NCBI GenBank assembly: GCA_045568115.1
Contig: JBJLBO010000002.1
Location: 1 to 58,915 of the forward strand
DNA from: MGIIb-O1 sp002457595
GTDB lineage: Archaea; Thermoplasmatota; Poseidoniia; Poseidoniales; Thalassarchaeaceae
Direction: 5' to 3'
Length of the DNA stretch: 58,915 bases
Positions 1 to 7,140 of the stretch are shown piece by piece. The notes below the pieces were generated by a model. It was not told the DNA's origin and searched no databases. It worked only from the letters and a program-made list of their open reading frames with translations. Both the position numbers and the translations under genes were made by a program. Position 1 is the stretch's first letter; each line of letters begins with the position of its first letter.

Positions 1-193
1 GTACTTTGAAATAGTCATTTTCAATGATATCATTAATGATATTCTTCTCCATATATTTTCTCTGACCGGCCTGAACTGAATCCCACTGCTCTTTCAATTT
101 AGAGAGGCTAGTCTTTGAGGCGAAATCACCAATTGTCATCCCTTCCATATCTCTTGAACGGGCTTCCAACACCTCAGCATTCGCAATAGACAT
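1..193 (-). CDS. MutH/Sau3AI-like restriction endonuclease, N-terminal fragment
   Basis: Reading leftward from an ATG at 193, the frame stays open to the window edge and gives 64 residues, so only the N-terminus is present. It begins MSIANAEVLEARSRDMEGMT and continues IGDFASKTSL. This resembles the opening of MutH and Sau3AI-type GATC endonucleases, in which a helix with an alanine/arginine pair precedes a G-x-T-[IL]-G-[ED]-[LF]-A motif. The catalytic D...ExK region would lie outside the window. It is divergent from a C5 cytosine methyltransferase 94 bases away, the layout of a type II restriction-modification pair. Family assignment rests on a short stretch and is tentative; another partner of the methyltransferase is the main alternative. 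Confidence 0.55.
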   Translation of the reverse strand, partial: MSIANAEVLEARSRDMEGMTIGDFASKTSLSKLKEQWDSVQAGQRKYMEKNIINDIIENDYFKV

Positions 194-287
194 TATTACT
201 CCATCGTGAAATTACTTAACTTAATTTCGGAAAAAACAAATGTTTTCGATCGAGATCTTCATTAACCCTGAACATCACAATAGAATC

Positions 288-1664
288 ATGGCCCACCGAG
301 TCGTCGAGCTTTTTGCCGGTGTAGGTGGATTCAGACTCGGATTGGAAGATATAACTAATTCAAATAATGAGGAGAAATTCAAAATCATTTGGAGCAACCA
401 GTGGGAGCCGAGTACCAAAAAACAACACGCTGCTGAGGTCTATGTTGAGAGATGGAATTTACAGCAATCTGAAGAGAACTCGTTGGTATATCATGGCGAC
501 GATGAAATATTTGTTAACGATGATATTGCCAAAATTGATGTAAAGGAAATCCCAGACCATGACTTATTAGTGGGGGGATTTCCTTGTCAAGACTATTCGG
601 TTGCCAGAACGGCAAAACAAGCAACTGGATTGAAGGGTAAAAAGGGCGTTTTGTGGTGGGAAATACTTCGTATTATCACAAAAAAGAAACCTAGTTATGT
701 GATGCTCGAAAATGTTGATCGTCTTCTGAAGTCGCCAACCAGTCAACGTGGACGAGACTTCGCTGTCATGCTGGCTTCACTCAATGAATTGAACTATGTC
801 GTCGAATGGCGTGTCATCAACGCTGCTGACTATGGAATGCCCCAACGAAGACGGAGGGTATTCATCCTCGCTTATGCACCTGGAACAACACAACATGAGA
901 TTTTGTTATCTGAAAATAATATTCTTGGGTGGATAGAGAAAGAAGGAGTTCATGCTCAGGCATTCCCAATTCAACCACTGGGCGTATTGACCGCTGAATC
1001 CAAATCTATCACTGGTCGGGAAGATGCAGATTTAGCGGACGTCTCTGAGGAGTTCAATTTAGGTGCAAACCCAAAGTCAAAGTCACCATTTATGGAAGCA
1101 GGCGTCATGGTTAGTAATCGATATTACACCTACAAGAGTAAACCCAAATATGAAGGTGAAACAATAACACTAGCAGACATTATTCTAACTCCCAGAAAAG
1201 TACCATTGGAGTATTGTATTGAACCAGATTCAGTTCTAAAGAAGAAAGGGTGGAAGTATCTCAAGGGCGCGAAGGAGGAACCTAGGAAAGGAACGGATGA
1301 CTTCACTTATCTGTACAAAGAAGGGCCGATGATTTTCCCTGATGCTTTGGATAAACCTTCACGTACTATTATCACTGGAGAAGGTGGTTCGAACGCATCA
1401 CGATTTAAGCACGTAGTTAGATTCAGACCAACGAAGAAAATGCGCGAGCACTTCAATCTCGATAGCTCCGATGTACAGCGAATTAGAAAAGAAATTGGAT
1501 TGAGAAAATCCGAATGGATTCGAAGATTAACCCCTGTTGAATTGGAGCGATTGAACATGTTCCCTGACAACCATACAGAAGGGCCTACAGATGGAAAAAG
1601 AGCATTCTTCATGGGTAATGCCTTGGTTGTAGGAATTGTTGAAAGATTCGGAAAAGTTCTCTAA
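288..1664 (+). CDS. DNA (cytosine-5-)-methyltransferase
   Basis: Transfers a methyl group from S-adenosylmethionine to carbon 5 of cytosine in a specific DNA site. Counting from the ATG at 288 (458 residues), motif I is ELFAGVGGFRLGL (7-19), the catalytic loop is GGFPCQDYS with Cys100, motif VI is ENVDRLL (141-147), motif VIII is QRRRRVF (186-192), and the C-terminal motif IX/X region ends with GNALVVGIVERFG. The long middle section (about 215-400) is the target recognition domain. An upstream start at 240 would add 16 residues with no family support, so 288 is preferred. The gene diverges from a truncated MutH/Sau3AI-like endonuclease, so it most likely protects host DNA as part of a type II system. 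A GATC specificity is only a guess from the partner. Confidence 0.95.
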   Translation: MAHRVVELFAGVGGFRLGLEDITNSNNEEKFKIIWSNQWEPSTKKQHAAEVYVERWNLQQSEENSLVYHGDDEIFVNDDIAKIDVKEIPDHDLLVGGFPCQDYSVARTAKQATGLKGKKGVLWWEILRIITKKKPSYVMLENVDRLLKSPTSQRGRDFAVMLASLNELNYVVEWRVINAADYGMPQRRRRVFILAYAPGTTQHEILLSENNILGWIEKEGVHAQAFPIQPLGVLTAESKSITGREDADLADVSEEFNLGANPKSKSPFMEAGVMVSNRYYTYKSKPKYEGETITLADIILTPRKVPLEYCIEPDSVLKKKGWKYLKGAKEEPRKGTDDFTYLYKEGPMIFPDALDKPSRTIITGEGGSNASRFKHVVRFRPTKKMREHFNLDSSDVQRIRKEIGLRKSEWIRRLTPVELERLNMFPDNHTEGPTDGKRAFFMGNALVVGIVERFGKVL

Positions 1665-1672
1665 TCAGGAGT

Positions 1673-2350
1673 TTAGAAAAATTCCGAAATCTCATCTATA
1701 GATTTACGATCCAGATTCGGAACCTTAGCACCCTCATCCGGATACCCCACCGGCATAACCAACATCGCATGCTCATGCTCTGGCCGATTGAGAATATCTC
1801 GAAGGAATCCCATTGGAGAAGGCGTGTGAGTAAGCGTTGTCAATCCCATATTGTGAATTGCAGCGATAAACAACCCCGCAGCAATTCCGCATGATTCCTG
1901 AGCATAGTAAGTCGGGCCCCATTCGCTATTGTCTCTTTGCCGTTTACTCTGTCTGAAAACAACAACAATCCAAGGAGCATCACTCAAGTGTTCTTTGACG
2001 TGATCTGTTCCCAAAGGTCGTAGAACTTCTGCCCAAGCTTCTGGCATTCTCTCAGAGTAGGTCTTGCGCTCCTCAGCCTCGGCTGCCTCGCGGATTTGTG
2101 CCTTAACTTCTGGATTAGAAATTGCAACGAATGTCCAAGGTTGTAGGTGAGCCCCTGAAGGTGCGGTACTAGCCGTCTTAATGGCTAATTCAATCAATTC
2201 ACGCGGCACTTCTCTGTTTGAGAAATGACGAGTTGTTCGACGTGTATCCATCTGCTCGTAGAAGTCACGTGCGCGCGATAGCATCTCATCTGCGGGTAAT
2301 TCGTCAAAGACGAGGTCGATGAATCCCGGTTCCTCGTCGCCCACGCCCAT
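1673..2350 (-). CDS. Iodotyrosine deiodinase-like flavoprotein (nitroreductase fold)
   Basis: A 225-residue FMN protein of the nitroreductase superfamily, closest in sequence features to iodotyrosine deiodinase, which removes halogen reductively from mono- and di-iodotyrosine. The FMN phosphate loop is MDTRRTTRHF (34-43), the APSGAH motif is at 63-68, and HTPSPMG is at 175-181. The three residues that clamp the amino-acid part of halotyrosine in the human enzyme (Glu157, Tyr161, Lys182) appear at the same spacing as Glu94, Tyr98 and Lys119. The C-terminal VGYPDEG...VPNLDRKS stretch also matches that family rather than generic nitroreductases. It is transcribed alone toward the methyltransferase. 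A 27-bp repeat starts 13 bases above its start codon. The substrate in this organism is unknown; free halotyrosine or a related halophenol is the inference. Confidence 0.85.
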   Translation of the reverse strand: MGVGDEEPGFIDLVFDELPADEMLSRARDFYEQMDTRRTTRHFSNREVPRELIELAIKTASTAPSGAHLQPWTFVAISNPEVKAQIREAAEAEERKTYSERMPEAWAEVLRPLGTDHVKEHLSDAPWIVVVFRQSKRQRDNSEWGPTYYAQESCGIAAGLFIAAIHNMGLTTLTHTPSPMGFLRDILNRPEHEHAMLVMPVGYPDEGAKVPNLDRKSIDEISEFF

Positions 2351-2362
2351 GGCTTGGCTCAG

Positions 2363-2389
2363 TCGCGTCTTGCCATCAATGCTGCCATA
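2363..2389. repeat. 27-bp direct repeat, left copy flanking selO
   Basis: Perfect 27-base match to 3991-4017 in the same orientation. On the minus strand this copy spells MAALMARR, then Asp-stop, which is the C-terminal tail of the PGF-CTERM gene found intact on the other side of selO. The flanking bases differ between copies. The repeat distance is 1,628 bases and encloses the whole selO gene. Confidence 0.9.
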
Positions 2390-2436
2390 TCCATACTAGT
2401 TGGAAACTCTCATTTTCTTATATCTCTGAATTACGA

Positions 2437-3981
2437 ATGTTGAAGTGCAAAGCACTCAGTAGTATTCATGTGAGTGGCTTATCAGATTTGCATTGGCAGT
2501 CGCGTTTTGTAGACGAGACTCCAGGTGATTCAATACAAGGAGGGAGCATTCGTCAGGTACTGAATGCCTGTTGGTCACGAGTTTCCCCAACTACTGTTCC
2601 AGAGCCAAAAATAGTTGCTTGGTCTGATGTTATGGCAAATACACTCGACTTGAAGGAGAAAGAAGAAAACCTTCTCTCAGGCAACGATATCTGCATTGGA
2701 ATGGACACTTATTCACAATGCTATGGAGGGCATCAATTCGGAACTTGGGCTGGACAACTTGGAGATGGCCGAGCAATTACCCTAGGCGAGGTTGAATCTA
2801 AGGATGGTGTTCTGGAGTTGCAATTGAAGGGGTCAGGGCTTACTCCATATTCTCGCAATGCTGATGGTAAGGCTGTGTTACGTTCATCAATCCGTGAATT
2901 TCTCTGTAGCGAAGCGATGTACCATTTGGGAGTTCCAACTACGAGGGCACTTTCACTGTGCACTACTGGAGAAAAAATAACCCGTGATATGTTCTATGAT
3001 GGCAATCCTGCTGATGAACCAGGAGCGATAGTATGCAGAGTGGCACCTAGTTTTCTTCGGTTTGGCTCTTTTCAGATTCACGCCATGAGAGGTGATAAGA
3101 AGACTCTTGAAAATCTAGTCAATCACACATTGAAGGCACATTTCCCACATTTGAAATCGGAAGGAGATGATTTACTCATTGACTGGTTAAGGGAAATTAT
3201 TGAGAAGACTGCTCACATGGTCATAGAATGGTTACGAGTCGGATTTGTACATGGCGTCATGAATACCGACAATATGTCCATTCATGGAATTACCATTGAT
3301 TATGGTCCATACGGCTGGATAGAAAATTATGATCACAATTGGACGCCCAATACCACTGACCTATCCACTAGACGCTACAGATTTGGCCAACAACCAATGC
3401 TAGCGGGTTGGAATGTGGCGAGATTGTTGGAATCAATATCACCATTGATGGAAGATACTGACAAGTTGCATGAATTGATGAAGCACTACGACTCCTGCAT
3501 CTTGCAGGAATACAGAAAAATGTGGTCTAGTAAACTTGGACTTGAGGAATATGATGAAGAGATGGTAAACGAGTTGATTACACTACTACATCGTTGCGAA
3601 ACTGATATGACCATCTTTTTCCGAAAGCTGGCTTTGCTCGTCGAACCAACAATTTCTGGACTTAAAGACTGCTTCTATGATTTGGATACCGTGCCAACAG
3701 AAGAATGGGAGGCGTGGCTCAATAAATATCTGTCAACAGTTTCATCTGATCGAGAAGAAGCTATGAACACCGTTAACCCAAAGTATGTCCTCAGAAATTG
3801 GATGGCTCAACTTTCAATAGACAAAGCAGAAAAAGGAGATTTTTCTCTTGTAAATGAGTTGTATATACTTCTGAAAAGGCCTTATGATGAGCAACCTGAA
3901 ATGGAAGATGAATGGTTTGTAAAAAGGCCTGAGTGGGCAAGACATAGGGCAGGTTGCTCAATGCTCTCATGCTCAAGTTGA
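2437..3981 (+). CDS. selO: SelO family protein adenylyltransferase (YdiU/UPF0061)
   Basis: SelO pseudokinases bind ATP in a flipped orientation and transfer AMP to Ser, Thr or Tyr of target proteins; known targets relate to redox stress. Visible landmarks are YGGHQFGTWAGQLGDGRA (96-113), the lysine of LQLKGSGLTPYSR (K131), SSIREFL (150-156), the metal and catalytic segment HGVMNTDNMSIHGITIDYGP, and a C-terminus ending SCSS. That last motif is where eukaryotic SelO carries selenocysteine; here it is cysteine, encoded normally. The length of 514 residues is usual. A TATA-like TTTCTTATATC lies shortly before the ATG. The gene is oriented against both neighbours and sits exactly between two copies of a 27-bp repeat, which suggests it was inserted at the end of the adjoining surface-protein gene. 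Confidence 0.93.
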   Translation: MLKCKALSSIHVSGLSDLHWQSRFVDETPGDSIQGGSIRQVLNACWSRVSPTTVPEPKIVAWSDVMANTLDLKEKEENLLSGNDICIGMDTYSQCYGGHQFGTWAGQLGDGRAITLGEVESKDGVLELQLKGSGLTPYSRNADGKAVLRSSIREFLCSEAMYHLGVPTTRALSLCTTGEKITRDMFYDGNPADEPGAIVCRVAPSFLRFGSFQIHAMRGDKKTLENLVNHTLKAHFPHLKSEGDDLLIDWLREIIEKTAHMVIEWLRVGFVHGVMNTDNMSIHGITIDYGPYGWIENYDHNWTPNTTDLSTRRYRFGQQPMLAGWNVARLLESISPLMEDTDKLHELMKHYDSCILQEYRKMWSSKLGLEEYDEEMVNELITLLHRCETDMTIFFRKLALLVEPTISGLKDCFYDLDTVPTEEWEAWLNKYLSTVSSDREEAMNTVNPKYVLRNWMAQLSIDKAEKGDFSLVNELYILLKRPYDEQPEMEDEWFVKRPEWARHRAGCSMLSCSS

Positions 3982-3986
3982 TGATT

Positions 3987-4538
3987 CTAATCGCGTCTTG
4001 CCATCAATGCTGCCATAGCAAGACCCGCTGCTGCTGCAGGAGCTGCGAAGCCAGGAAGTAAGCCCCTAACGTCCTCTTTCTGACAGTCAGTCGAAGGCCC
4101 GCCCCAAGCCTCGTTATCGTACCAGCAATCTGACCAAACCGTCCAGCCAAAGCCAGATTCAGGCACAGTTTCTGTTGAGTCATCTGAGTGAGTGATATCG
4201 AATCTCCAGTTAGCATAGGTTGCGTAGTCGTCTACTATGATTGAACCAGTGTAGGTTAGCCCGTCACCTGTATCTATCAATTCTTGAGGCTGTGGAGGCC
4301 AGCAAATTCCTGTGTTGATGCAAACCTGTGTAACCCAAACTATCGAGGTTATATCGTGGCCATCTTCGAGTGTTACAGTGATTGTGAATTCTTGGTTTTC
4401 GTAAACCACATCTGCATATTCAAGAGAAGCGATTCCAGTTTCTTCAAGTGAAGTCGATTGATTGACTCCACTCTCGCCAGCTCCACTTACTGAGAGCGCT
4501 AGCAGAGATACCAGAAGCACTGCCACTAGCCTTCGCAT
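3987..4538 (-). CDS. Secreted surface protein with PGF-CTERM-like anchor
   Basis: A 183-residue exported protein. The N-terminus RRLVAVLLVSLLALSVSGAG is a signal peptide. The C-terminus has LPGF, then an alanine-rich membrane segment and a final MARRD. That is the tripartite layout of archaeal PGF-CTERM tails, which archaeosortase cuts and links to lipid. The body (about 35-150) is beta-rich with several cysteines (CINTGIC, SDCW, TDCQ) and no family that I recognise. It probably sits on the outer face of the cytoplasmic membrane. The last 27 bases of its coding region are duplicated above the deiodinase-like gene, across selO. PGF-CTERM-like is my reading of the motif; a plain C-terminal transmembrane anchor is the alternative. 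Confidence 0.75.
   Translation of the reverse strand: MRRLVAVLLVSLLALSVSGAGESGVNQSTSLEETGIASLEYADVVYENQEFTITVTLEDGHDITSIVWVTQVCINTGICWPPQPQELIDTGDGLTYTGSIIVDDYATYANWRFDITHSDDSTETVPESGFGWTVWSDCWYDNEAWGGPSTDCQKEDVRGLLPGFAAPAAAAGLAMAALMARRD
3991..4017. repeat. 27-bp direct repeat, right copy flanking selO
   Basis: Second copy of the repeat at 2363-2389. Here it is the functional 3' end of the PGF-CTERM surface-protein gene, encoding MAALMARRD and part of the stop codon context. If the two copies are collapsed, the surface-protein gene would run directly into the leader of the deiodinase-like gene. Confidence 0.9.
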
Positions 4539-4579
4539 GAATCAGCGTCACACTCATCACACAAATGAATACTGACGTC

Positions 4580-5082
4580 TCAAGCATCGAGTTCCCAAAG
4601 GTCGTCGCCTACCCAATGTAGTGTATTGATCGCCTTGCCCTTGGTCATTGCAACCATCTCATCTCCGCTAACCAAGGCAATTCCTAGAGCCAATGGCTTG
4701 CCGTGTGATTCGTCACGAACCCAGACTAATTCCCCGCTTCCACAGAAGGATCGGCCATCTGAACACCAGCACCCATACAATCGGCTCCGTTCATCAAGAA
4801 TGGAATTGCACCATGATCAACAGCAGCCCACTTACCCCCCGGTTGCCAAGCTAGAATACCGCGTAGAGTTGGAAACCATTTGTGGCCTTCATCGGTTTCT
4901 ACCTGCATAGCCAATGGTACACGATCGACAAGCAATAGGTCTTGATTGTCGAAGTTGGCCTTCTCTAAGAATGCTGATGTGAGGTCGAGTTCGACGCCGA
5001 TTCTCTTTGATAATTCCTGTACGACATTACGTACTTGCTTGAAGCGAACTGGAGTTCGGCGGCGCAGCCTCTTGTCACTCAC
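4580..5082 (-). CDS. PUA-domain RNA-binding protein (MCT-1/Tma20-like), frameshifted
   Basis: Two overlapping minus-strand frames together make one archaeal pre-PUA plus PUA protein. The first frame (from a GTG at 5082) carries the N-terminal DUF1947-like part, starting MSDKRLRRRTPVRFKQVRNV, and enters the PUA domain with GAIPFLMNGADCMGAGV. It breaks off after PSVEAGN. The second frame continues with the missing GELVWVRDESHGKPLALGI and ends WVGDDLWELDA. One extra G in the run of four at 4732-4735 (C on the + strand) restores a single reading frame of about 167 residues. Relatives are the archaeal counterparts of eukaryotic MCT-1/Tma20, thought to act at the ribosome. The frameshift in a homopolymer is more likely an assembly indel than true decay, because both halves are otherwise well conserved. 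Confidence 0.8.
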
Positions 5083-5134
5083 GTGCGTTTGGCTGCGCTA
5101 GTCACCAATGAATATGGTGCATGACTTCTGTGAG

Positions 5135-5142
5135 AATATATT
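5135..5142 (+). promoter_or_regulatory. TATA-like box for thrH
   Basis: AATATATT centred near 5138. Archaeal transcription normally starts about 26 bases downstream, near 5164-5170, which coincides with the ATG at 5170 and implies a leaderless transcript. This helps decide the start of the phosphatase gene. Confidence 0.5.
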
Positions 5143-5169
5143 GAAGCGAGGGGCATGAGAGCGGCGCCC

Positions 5170-5787
5170 ATGCTCGTAGTCTGTTCCGACCTCGAAGGGG
5201 TACTGATGCCAGAGGTTTGGATCAATGTTGCCGAGCGTACAGGTATCGAAGCACTGCGCCGAACTACTAGAGAAGAGCCCGATTATGACAAGTTGATGCG
5301 ATATCGGCTAGAAATTCTCGATGAGCACGGAATTACTATCGATGATATTCAGGAAGTAATCGCTGGAATGGAACCGCTGCCGGGAGCAAAAGAATTCCTC
5401 GATGAGATTCGCTCGCGCTGGCAATTACTAGTTCTGTCAGATACATTCTATCAATTCGCAGCGCCGATGATGGTCAAGCTAGGAATGCCTACGATTTACT
5501 GCCACGATCTTGTAATCGATGAAGATACACGAATGATAACCGGTTGGAAAATACGACTTGAAGACCAAAAGCGTGTCACTGTCGAAGGATTGCGCGAAAT
5601 GAACTTTCATACCGTTGCTATTGGGGATTCATACAACGACACAAACATGCTTGGCAAAGCCCATGGAGGGATTCTATTCGGCCCGCCTCAGAATGTAATC
5701 GATGAATTCCCTCAATTTCCAGTAGTTACTGATTACGCTGCACTGATGGGCGAAATTGAGCGAGTGGCCTCAAGTTTAGGCGAGTGA
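5170..5787 (+). CDS. thrH: ThrH-like phosphoserine phosphatase / homoserine phosphotransferase
   Basis: HAD-superfamily enzyme matching ThrH, which hydrolyses phosphoserine and can move the phosphate to homoserine, linking serine and threonine metabolism. The sequence opens MLVVCSDLEGVLMPEVW, aligning residue for residue with the start of bacterial ThrH; the nucleophile is the Asp of SDLEG. Further landmarks are the ThrH-typical TTREEPDYDKLMRYRLEILDE... segment with REEPDYDKLM, motif II LSDTFY, and the metal-binding GDSYNDTNML. The length of 205 residues is normal. An in-frame ATG at 5155 would add five residues, but the family alignment and a TATA-like box 26 bases upstream favour 5170. It stands just before S8e in the same direction, probably as its own unit. 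Confidence 0.9.
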   Translation: MLVVCSDLEGVLMPEVWINVAERTGIEALRRTTREEPDYDKLMRYRLEILDEHGITIDDIQEVIAGMEPLPGAKEFLDEIRSRWQLLVLSDTFYQFAAPMMVKLGMPTIYCHDLVIDEDTRMITGWKIRLEDQKRVTVEGLREMNFHTVAIGDSYNDTNMLGKAHGGILFGPPQNVIDEFPQFPVVTDYAALMGEIERVASSLGE

Positions 5788-5876
5788 ATGAGCATATTCG
5801 GCCCATAGGGTCGGCTAAGATGAATTCTGCTTCAACGCCAATCTATTGAAATAAGGGTGGTCGGTCGGCGAGGCGC

Positions 5877-6272
5877 ATGGCACTGTGGCATGGTATCTCT
5901 CGTCGTAAGCCGACTGGTGGACGCTTGAAGCGCCCGAACCGATATCGAGGCAAGCGCCGAAAGGAGATTGCCAGTGAGAATCAGCACGCTTTCCTAGGCG
6001 ACTCTGACAGTCGTAAGGTCTACCGCAAGCACGCTGGTTCCCAGACTGTTCGTGTGATGCAAGCTCACACAATCAACATCAACGACCCAAAGACGGGCAA
6101 GACTTTCAGTTCCACTATGACTAACATCATCCAGAACGATGCAGACCCTAACTTTGTTCGACGCAATATCGTCACAAAGGGCGCTATCGCAGAAACTGAG
6201 GCAGGAAAGGTACGAATTACCTCCCGCCCAGGTATGGATGGAGTCGTATGTGGCGTTCTTCTCGATGAGTGA
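5877..6272 (+). CDS. rps8e: 30S ribosomal protein S8e
   Basis: Archaeal/eukaryotic small-subunit ribosomal protein S8e, 131 residues, the usual archaeal length. The diagnostic start is ALWHGISRRKPTGGRLKRP, followed by the basic RYRGKRRKEIASEN stretch; the beta-barrel core includes NPNFVRRNIVTKGAI-like NFVRRNIVTKGAIAET and ITSRPGMDG. Bacteria lack this protein, so it anchors the window to Archaea. A TATA-like TTGAAATAAG at 5846-5855 sits about 26 bases before the ATG, which suggests a leaderless message. SRP19 follows 47 bases later, an association seen in other archaea. Confidence 0.97.
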   Translation: MALWHGISRRKPTGGRLKRPNRYRGKRRKEIASENQHAFLGDSDSRKVYRKHAGSQTVRVMQAHTININDPKTGKTFSSTMTNIIQNDADPNFVRRNIVTKGAIAETEAGKVRITSRPGMDGVVCGVLLDE

Positions 6273-6319
6273 GAGCCGAACGCCTCAAGTCACCCCGACT
6301 ACGCGAAGGAGTGTTAGCC

Positions 6320-6764
6320 ATGGCCGAACGCAAGGACGAATTGTGGGTTTGGACGGGTTACTTTAATTCCCGTTTAAGTCGATTCTGAGGGACGACGTGT
6401 TCCAAAGGAAGCGGCGATTCCTGACCCTACTTTGGAGGCTGTTGCTTGGGCTGCACGTGCTGCAGGAATTACTCGAATGCGCCGAAAGGCCGACACAAGT
6501 CATCCATCACGACCCTATACGCAAGAAGGACGCTTAGAAATTTCAACCAAGGATGCCCTATCTTCAACTAAGGCTGAATCTAAGGAAGGAGTTCTGCAAA
6601 CAATCGGCCTTCTTCTGAGAAGTCAGATGAAGGATGCAAAGGCTTCTGAGGTTCAGGCTTCTGAAAGAGGACCGAAAAAGGGTAATCGCCAGCAGAGGGC
6701 TCAACGCAAGTCGTTCAAGCAGAAGGCTGGCGGTCAGAGAAAGAAGAAGTTCGGCCGGAAGTGA
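6320..6764 (+). CDS. srp19: Signal recognition particle 19 kDa subunit, frameshifted
   Basis: SRP19 binds the tips of helices 6 and 8 of SRP RNA and prepares it for SRP54. The ATG at 6320 gives MAERKDELWVWTGYFNSRLS, then the frame hits a TGA. Removing one T at 6383/6384 (GATTCTGAG to GATCTGAG) continues it as RSEGRRVPKEAAIPDPTLEA, the highly conserved SRP19 core, and on through AAGITRMRRKADTSHPSRP to the end. The C-terminal 60 residues are a long lysine/arginine-rich tail, larger than in many archaea. The intact total would be about 147 residues. Placement directly after S8e supports the identity. The one-base insertion is probably an assembly error, since SRP19 is conserved across archaea and both parts look unmutated. 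Confidence 0.82.
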
Positions 6765-6777
6765 CACTGGTGGTCTT

Positions 6778-7137
6778 ATGGATAAAATAAATCTGAAAGA
6801 AAAATTATCCAAGTTTTCAGACCACTGGTCGCCAAAAGTAATTGCCGAAATGAATGATTACCAATTCAAGTTAGTGAAGATTCAAGGCGAATTCGTTTGG
6901 CATAATCATGACGATACCGATGAGACATTCATCGTTATCGAGGGTGAGATGAAAATTGAATTCGAAAATGAAACTGTAGAATTAAGTGAAGGTGACATGT
7001 TTGTGGTTCCAAAAGGAATTGAACACAAGCCATGGGCTGAAAATGAATGCAAAGTCATGATTATTGAGCCTCGTGGTGTTGTAAATACTGGAAACACAGA
7101 GGGCGATCTAACCGCCTCAAATGATGTCTGGATATGA
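6778..7137 (+). CDS. Small cupin-domain protein
   Basis: A 119-residue single-domain cupin. Cupin motif 1 is visible as WHNHDDTDETFIVIEGEMKI (about 41-60), with the metal ligands His, His and Glu. Motif 2 is the shorter GDMFVVPKGIEHKPWA (about 73-88), with the last His ligand. Such proteins bind one metal ion and serve as isomerases, dioxygenases or sensors; the sequence alone does not choose. The start at 6778 is preferred because it gives MDKINLKEKLSKFSDHW, typical for this small cupin group; the open frame to its left overlaps SRP19 and is not conserved-looking. It lies 13 bases behind SRP19 and may be cotranscribed with it. Confidence 0.85.
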   Translation: MDKINLKEKLSKFSDHWSPKVIAEMNDYQFKLVKIQGEFVWHNHDDTDETFIVIEGEMKIEFENETVELSEGDMFVVPKGIEHKPWAENECKVMIIEPRGVVNTGNTEGDLTASNDVWI

Positions 7138-7140
7138 ATG

